This document shows positions 6,485-9,570 of a DNA stretch of 9,570 nt, piece after piece; position 1 is the stretch's first letter, and the number at the start of each line of letters is the position of its first letter. The DNA is from Coriobacteriia bacterium (GTDB lineage Bacteria > Actinomycetota > Coriobacteriia > Anaerosomatales > JAHIQC01). The notes under the pieces were generated by a model. That model did no database searches. It had not been told where the DNA came from and saw only the letters and a program-made list of their open reading frames with translations. Both the position numbers and the translations under genes were made by a program. The stretch covers positions 1 to 9,570 of the forward strand of contig JAURYZ010000114.1 in assembly GCA_030653635.1 (NCBI GenBank). The letters run 5' to 3'.

Positions 6485-6707
6485 GTCAAGCGCCCCCTTC
6501 TGGTCGTCGTCGTAGAAGAAGAAGATACCCCATGGCGTGCCCCGTGAGGCGACCGTTGGATCTGTTCGGCCTGTTCGGCTTTTCCAGCTCCGCCTTCAGA
6601 TTTCGACACGCGAAGCCGCAATCTGCGCCGGGTATGTACCATGCAAGAATTGCAATCCATAATGGATCCGCAGAGACAAACGTGCTTCAGGACAAATAGG
6701 GATAAGA
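6485..6707. other. Divergent intergenic region
   Basis: This stretch separates GerW (minus) from the small membrane gene (plus) and should hold promoters for both. It contains a tandem 9-base repeat (CTGTTCGGC twice, 6562-6579) and a 13-base inverted repeat TGCAA-GAA-TTGCA (6642-6654). A CATAAT (6658-6663) could serve as a -10 for the plus gene, but no good -35 is seen. Several minus-strand frames are open here and none has a convincing start. Confidence 0.45.
6642..6654. repeat. Inverted repeat TGCAA-N3-TTGCA
   Basis: A perfect 5-base dyad with a 3-base spacer lies just before the CATAAT box of the plus-strand gene and inside the divergent promoter region. The position suits a small operator, but one copy gives no regulator identity and it could be chance. 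Confidence 0.3.
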
Positions 6708-6938
6708 ATGGCAAACACGGGACAGCAATCAGCCCTAATTGGCCAGCTAAAGCTGGAGCTGGTCGTGAAATCGGGAGCTCGATGGTTCTACTGGATTGCT
6801 GGTTTCTCGGCATTGAACTCCTCGTCGGTTTGGCTGAATCTCGGCTTCTCCTTCTTCATCTTGCAGGGGCACAAGGCGGCCAAAGCCCTTGCGACTGCCC
6901 AGACGCCTTCCGAGGCGCTCTATCCGGTGGCCACGTGA
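6708..6938 (+). CDS. Small membrane protein, possibly a shortened family member
   Basis: A 76-residue protein. ATG 6708 has AGGGATAAG just upstream. After a polar N-terminus the core [17 protein letters not shown] (about residues 23-39) closely resembles a recurrent uncharacterised bacterial membrane family with a GAxWFYWIAGLSxxNS start. A hydrophobic segment follows ([14 protein letters not shown], about 41-54). Relatives I recall usually continue with a second half after this point. Here the chain ends in a polar [20 protein letters not shown] tail, so truncation is possible. The stop TGA overlaps the GTG start of the next gene (GTGA, 6935-6938), which argues for translational coupling and against simple decay. 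Function unknown. Confidence 0.65.
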   Translation: MANTGQQSALIGQLKLELVVKSGARWFYWIAGFSALNSSSVWLNLGFSFFILQGHKAAKALATAQTPSEALYPVAT

Positions 6939-7327
6939 TACAGAGATTGAAGCGTACTGCTCGTCGCTTGAAGCGGGATACATTTGCGCTGTATCTAGCG
7001 GCACGGCATCGGGACACGCCCTGGTATGCGAAGGCTGTAGCTGCTGGAGTGGCCGCCTACGCGCTAAGCCCCATCGATCTGATTCCGGATTTCATCCCGG
7101 TGCTGGGCTATCTCGACGACCTGCTGCTCCTGCCTGTCGGTATCGCGCTTTCGATACGGCTCATCCCGGATCATGTGCTTGAGGAATGCCGTGCACGCGC
7201 AGATGAGGTCTTCGCAGACGGCCGTCCGGTAAGTCGTGCTGCTGCAGCCGCGATCCTTAGCCTTTGGATCCTCGGTGCATTTCTGCTCACTGTGGTGCTT
7301 ATGCGTGCGTGGACTACGTTTGGCTAG
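6935..7327 (+). CDS. DUF1232 (YkvA-like) membrane protein
   Basis: A 130-residue protein with the DUF1232 signature [20 protein letters not shown] followed by [12 protein letters not shown] (residues 41-72), preceded by [16 protein letters not shown] second membrane segment is at residues 105-124. The basic N-terminus ([11 protein letters not shown]) suggests a cytoplasmic start. DUF1232 is widespread in bacteria without an agreed biochemical role. The frame is open upstream to ATG 6641, but that extension overlaps the previous gene in another frame and is not conserved-looking. GTG 6935 sits exactly in a 4-base GTGA overlap with the previous stop, which favours this start even though its own ribosome binding site is weak. 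The two genes probably form an operon of small membrane proteins. Confidence 0.85.
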   Translation: MIQRLKRTARRLKRDTFALYLAARHRDTPWYAKAVAAGVAAYALSPIDLIPDFIPVLGYLDDLLLLPVGIALSIRLIPDHVLEECRARADEVFADGRPVSRAAAAAILSLWILGAFLLTVVLMRAWTTFG

Positions 7328-7372
7328 AATGTGGGTGCACCGATAGGCGCAACTGCGCTAGCGCATCAGCGC

Positions 7373-7498
7373 TCAGTCTTTGTGATCGGCCCGATACAAA
7401 GCGAGCCATCCCTTGGCGTTGTCCCAGTTCCCGTACTGTCTATCCTTGCCGAGGATCGCATCGCCGGCCATTGCCGTTGGACCCATAGTGCTAGCCAT
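7373..7498 (-). CDS. Candidate 41-residue protein, unknown
   Basis: A minus-strand frame from ATG at 7496-7498 to TGA at 7373-7375. The product starts MASTMGPTAMAGDAILGKD and ends with an aromatic-rich segment containing QYGNWDNAKGWLALYRADHKD. The composition (Trp, Tyr, Asp, Asn-Trp-Asp) and mostly GC-ending codons look like real protein rather than a shadow, and there is no competing gene on the other strand. Two in-frame ATGs (7496-7498 and 7484-7486) are possible starts and neither has a strong Shine-Dalgarno sequence. A stop lies 10 codons further upstream, so it could also be the C-terminal remnant of a longer gene. I do not recognise a family. It converges with the DUF1232 gene, 45 bases away. 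Confidence 0.45.
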   Translation of the reverse strand: MASTMGPTAMAGDAILGKDRQYGNWDNAKGWLALYRADHKD

Positions 7499-7639
7499 GG
7501 GTGCCGAGGAGTGCCTACCGCGTCGTTAGATGCGGCAGAACGGCCAGACAGCAAGTTGGGTACTTAAGAGTGTAGCGGGCGCCGGGGCGCGTCTCCTTTC
7601 AGGGGAGGTCTCAAGTGGCTGAAGCAGGGTTCTCTCTAG

Positions 7640-7873
7640 ACAGGCGGCACTGCGCTACCGTTACGGCTCAGCCTCAACGGGAGGGTTGGGTTCAAGTGGC
7701 TGTTCGAGAAGCTGTCCGTACTTTCAGCCTACGTGGAGTCAATGGCCGTTGAGAACGAACAGCTCAACGCCTATCTGGTCTGGGCCGACGCCACGGATGA
7801 CTACGAGGCTTACCGCAGTGCGCATCCCGATTTCGCCTCCTACGATTGTCATTCCAGGGGGATGCTTCCATAG
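7640..7873 (+). pseudogene. Start-less coding-like frame, probable gene remnant
   Basis: This frame is open from a TAG at 7637-7639 to a TAG at 7871-7873. From about 7690 it reads like a real acidic helical protein: FKWLFEKLSVLSAYVESMAV, then ENEQLNAYLVWADATDDYEA, then a YRSAHPDF tail. The first ATG (7742) lies in the middle of that helix, and no ATG, GTG or TTG stands in the frame before it. Upstream, the same frame also encodes KWL (near 7613) in a repeat of TCAAGTGGCTG, followed by the TAG. A gene that lost its start by duplication or point mutation fits these facts. A 43-residue protein from ATG 7742 is the alternative. No family recognised. Confidence 0.35.
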
Positions 7874-7918
7874 GTTTTTCCATAGGCTTAAGGGACATGT
7901 GCCCTCATAACCAGCCTG

Positions 7919-7927
7919 TGCTAAACT
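7919..7927 (+). promoter_or_regulatory. Extended -10 promoter of the riboflavin operon
   Basis: TGC-TAAACT fits an extended -10 element (TGn followed by a TATAAT-like hexamer at 7922-7927). The predicted start near 7933-7935 falls two to four bases before the first base of the FMN riboswitch helix P1. No good -35 lies 17 bases upstream, which is usual for extended -10 promoters. Confidence 0.5.
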
Positions 7928-7936
7928 TTGCCTGCA

Positions 7937-8052
7937 CTTTCTTCAGGGCGGGGTGAGATTCCCCACCGGCGGTGAAAGCCCGCGAACCCCTAAAGGGGCC
8001 GATCCGGTGAGATTCCGGAGCCGACGGTTAGAGTCCGGATGGTAGAAGGAAG
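7937..8052 (+). promoter_or_regulatory. FMN riboswitch (RFN element)
   Basis: The classic conserved blocks are present in order: TTCAGGGCGGGGTGAGATTC, CCCACCGGCGGTGAAAGCCCGCG, a variable AACCCCTAAAGGGG hairpin, GATCCGGTGAGATTCCGG, and AGCCGACGGTTAGAGTCCGGATGG. The closing helix P1 pairs CTTTCTTC (7937-7944) with GAAGGAAG (8045-8052), eight base pairs with one T-G. The aptamer binds flavin mononucleotide. No terminator stem with a T tract follows; instead ribD starts 13 bases later. The 3' strand of P1 contains the only Shine-Dalgarno-like sequence for ribD, so FMN binding should block translation initiation directly. Confidence 0.97.
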
Positions 8053-8053
8053 G
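8046..8053 (+). promoter_or_regulatory. ribD ribosome binding site embedded in riboswitch P1
   Basis: AAGGAAGG lies 11 bases before GTG 8065, a slightly long spacing. Seven of its eight bases are the 3' half of the closing helix of the FMN aptamer. This is a simple on/off geometry: P1 formed means the site is masked. Confidence 0.7.
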
Positions 8054-8064
8054 TCGACACAGAC

Positions 8065-9225
8065 GTGCGTCTGTTCACTGATGTTGCTGCGCGTATCTCG
8101 GATCCGTTCCTGAGTCGCGCATACACACTCGCAGAGTCCGGCCGAGGAACGACCTCACCCAATCCCATGGTTGGCTGCGTCGTCGTCTCCGATGGTGTTG
8201 TTGTGGGAGAAGGCTTTCATCAACACGCCGGAGGTCCTCATGCCGAGATCGTCGCGCTTACAGCGGCCGGTCACACAGCCTGGGGATCCACCGCGTACGT
8301 GACGCTTGAGCCCTGCGATCACTTTGGCCGTACCCCGCCGTGCACCTCGGCACTTCTTGAGGCCGGCGTGGCAAGGGTCGTAATCGGCATGGCTGATCCG
8401 AGCGTTGCCGCCGCCGGGGGCGCCTCGACCCTGCGAGAGGCCGGCGTCGAGGTCTGCTTTGCCCAAGACTCAGCTCCATTCGTGTTGCAGAACGAGGCAT
8501 GGTTGCATCACCTGCGTGTGGGCAGACCATATGTGCATGTGAAGCTCGCACTTTCACTGGATGCTCATCCTACGAGCGCCTTGGGCCTTCGCACTCAGGT
8601 CAGCGGCTTGGGAGGCGCCGAAGTCACCATGCGGCTGCGCAGTGCTGCGGACGTTGTCGTTGTCGGCTCTTCGACGGCGCGTATCGACGATCCTGCGCTC
8701 ACCGTTCGAGATCCGCAGTTTGGCGCGCCTGTATCTCGCCAACCGTTGCGCGTGGTGCTTGCGCGCAAGGATGTGCCGGACGCTTCGTTGTTCCATGACG
8801 GGCTGGGTGAATCGCGAGCCCTTGTTCCAGACGTCGTATCGGTACCCGACGGCGTCAGTGCCCTGCGTTACCATGCAACTGGGAACTCCTCGGCAGATCT
8901 ATGTGCTGCGTTTGTGGCGCTCGGTGAGACGGGGGCAAGACGTGTGCTCGTAGAGGCCGGACCGAAGCTGTTCAGTGCTCTATGGGAAGCGCGACTTATC
9001 GATGAGCTTACGCTTGTGCATGCAGGCGGTGTGTTTGGTGCTGACGCACTGGCGCTGTACGGCGGCGGGGAAGAGAGCGCGGGGACGGTGAGCGCGCCTG
9101 TGGATCGACTCGACGTGCGCATGAGGGCAGTTGAGGCGGGAATCATCATGGATGACGCGGTTACCGTATGGGTACCGCTGGAAACGCAAGACGTCAACGG
9201 GCGCCAGGAAGCAGATAGGGAGTAG
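8065..9225 (+). CDS. ribD: Bifunctional riboflavin biosynthesis deaminase/reductase RibD
   Basis: A 386-residue protein for two steps of riboflavin synthesis: deamination of diaminohydroxyphosphoribosylamino-pyrimidine, then NADPH reduction of the ribosyl side chain. The N-terminal deaminase (about 1-145) shows SPNPMVGC, HAE with His59 and Glu61, and PCDHFGRTPPC with Cys84 and Cys93, which with His59 bind the catalytic zinc. The reductase (about 155-375) shows VHVKLALSLDA, LRSAADVVVVGSSTARIDDP followed by ALTVRD, and VLVEAGPKLFSALWEARLIDEL. Oddities: the usual SLDGR is SLDAH, the SxWIT-type substrate motif reads LRTQVSG, and the deaminase DPNPxVxGxG stretch reads DPSVAAAGG. The GTG start is the only one fitting the leader. 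It is FMN-controlled and precedes riboflavin synthase by two bases. Confidence 0.95.
   Translation: MRLFTDVAARISDPFLSRAYTLAESGRGTTSPNPMVGCVVVSDGVVVGEGFHQHAGGPHAEIVALTAAGHTAWGSTAYVTLEPCDHFGRTPPCTSALLEAGVARVVIGMADPSVAAAGGASTLREAGVEVCFAQDSAPFVLQNEAWLHHLRVGRPYVHVKLALSLDAHPTSALGLRTQVSGLGGAEVTMRLRSAADVVVVGSSTARIDDPALTVRDPQFGAPVSRQPLRVVLARKDVPDASLFHDGLGESRALVPDVVSVPDGVSALRYHATGNSSADLCAAFVALGETGARRVLVEAGPKLFSALWEARLIDELTLVHAGGVFGADALALYGGGEESAGTVSAPVDRLDVRMRAVEAGIIMDDAVTVWVPLETQDVNGRQEADRE
9217..9222 (+). promoter_or_regulatory. Ribosome binding site of riboflavin synthase
   Basis: AGGGAG lies inside the last ribD codons, five bases before ATG 9228. It permits independent initiation as well as coupling to ribD. 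Confidence 0.6.
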
Positions 9226-9227
9226 AG

Positions 9228-9570
9228 ATGTTCACCGGTCTTATCGAGTCCGAAGGAATCATCACACGCATCGAACGTGCATCGGGAGGCATCCGACTGG
9301 AGGTCTACGCACCTGAGTTTGGCCGAGATATGGCCATCGGCGACTCCATCGCTGTCGACGGAGCGTGTCTTACGGTTATCAAGTTCATTCGCGGTGCCTT
9401 CATCGCAGATGTGAGCGAGGAGACATTGAATCGCACGACGCTTGGCGAGATGCGGCAAGGCAACAAAGTGAACTTGGAGCGTGCGCTGCGGCTATCCGAC
9501 CGTCTCGGCGGTCACATGGTGTCAGGACACATCGACGGCGTCGCTCGGCTTGTCATGCGTCAGCAGGCAG
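9228..9570 (+). CDS. ribE: Riboflavin synthase alpha chain (partial, N-terminal half)
   Basis: The first 114 residues of riboflavin synthase, cut by the window end. MFTGLIESEG is the near-invariant start of the family. The first lumazine-binding barrel contains GDSIAVDGACLTV (residues 38-50) and ADVSEETLNRTTLG (60-73). DRLGGHMVSGHIDGV (91-105) closes barrel one and begins barrel two. The enzyme dismutates two molecules of dimethyl-ribityl-lumazine into riboflavin and a pyrimidine that is recycled. Its ATG is two bases after the ribD stop, so both should be translated from one FMN-regulated message. The next genes of the operon, commonly ribBA and ribH, would be expected beyond the window but cannot be seen. 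The symbol ribE follows ribD-ribE usage; some genomes call it ribC. Confidence 0.96.
   Translation, partial: MFTGLIESEGIITRIERASGGIRLEVYAPEFGRDMAIGDSIAVDGACLTVIKFIRGAFIADVSEETLNRTTLGEMRQGNKVNLERALRLSDRLGGHMVSGHIDGVARLVMRQQA

Larger units (their letters stand above)
7328..7936. other. Gap of about 600 bases between DUF1232 gene and riboflavin operon
   Basis: It holds the short minus-strand frame at 7373-7498, a start-less plus frame at 7640-7873 and the riboflavin promoter, listed separately. A 12-base palindrome TGCGCTAGCGCA (7354-7365) lies between the two convergent gene ends but has no loop or T tract, so it is not a standard terminator. An 11-base direct repeat TCAAGTGGCTG occurs near 7611 and near 7692. 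No tRNA or known RNA fold was seen in 7500-7640. Confidence 0.5.

Noticed and set aside
6463..6813. Minus-strand 116-codon frame upstream of GerW
   Set aside because: It overlaps both GerW and the plus-strand small membrane gene and has a low-complexity SSSSTTTTRR tail typical of an out-of-frame reading.
7354..7365. TGCGCTAGCGCA palindrome as a terminator or operator
   Set aside because: Perfect dyad but with no loop, no T tract and no promoter nearby; short GC palindromes are expected by chance.
7890..7906. AGGG...CCCT hairpin before the riboflavin promoter
   Set aside because: Only four base pairs with a seven-base loop and no T tract.
7686..7910. 74-codon plus frame starting at TTG
   Set aside because: Rich in Ser, Pro, Thr and Arg with no pattern; the other frame over the same bases is much more protein-like.

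Overview
The window looks like chromosomal DNA from a Gram-positive, high-GC bacterium, most likely an actinobacterium and possibly Coriobacteriia-like. The evidence is a GC-rich sequence, GTG and TTG starts, an LPXTG sortase signal with an alanine-rich secretion signal, a GerW-family protein, and an FMN riboswitch ahead of ribD-ribE. The lineage is inferred from gene content, not from a marker gene. Nothing here is a transposase, CRISPR array, tRNA or rRNA. Most of the window is ordinary housekeeping and small-protein sequence, separated by gaps that hold decayed or very short reading frames.

Left part (1-2962): the tail of a sensor histidine kinase; a damaged-looking small frame ending in a near-perfect CRP/GlxR-type palindrome (435-456); an exported LPFTG-anchored surface protein with a DUF11-like domain; a gap with a possible 32-aa Cys-motif peptide; a 107-aa coiled-coil protein with a C-terminal membrane anchor; and a fused cold-shock/DUF1294 membrane protein starting at TTG.

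Middle part (2963-6484): a gap with remnants of what may be a DUF2510/coiled-coil gene, then two neighbouring co-directional genes for fold-type I PLP enzymes. One is in the Cys/Met (trans-sulfuration) family. The other is a class V aminotransferase of the cysteine-desulfurase-like VC1184 type, lacking an evident catalytic cysteine. They probably form an operon linked to sulfur amino acid metabolism. A GerW-family gene follows on the minus strand.

Right part (6485-9570): a divergent intergenic region, then a small membrane protein gene coupled by a 4-base overlap to a DUF1232 membrane protein gene. A 600-base gap follows with a well-formed 41-aa minus-strand frame and a start-less plus-strand frame. 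The window ends in the riboflavin operon: an extended -10 promoter, an FMN riboswitch whose closing helix contains the Shine-Dalgarno sequence, ribD, and the first half of riboflavin synthase. Here FMN should shut down translation of its own biosynthetic genes.

No clear new multi-gene system was found. The best leads are the unassigned PLP enzyme pair, the GlxR-like operator before the surface protein, the direct Shine-Dalgarno sequestration in the riboswitch, and the short unlisted reading frames.
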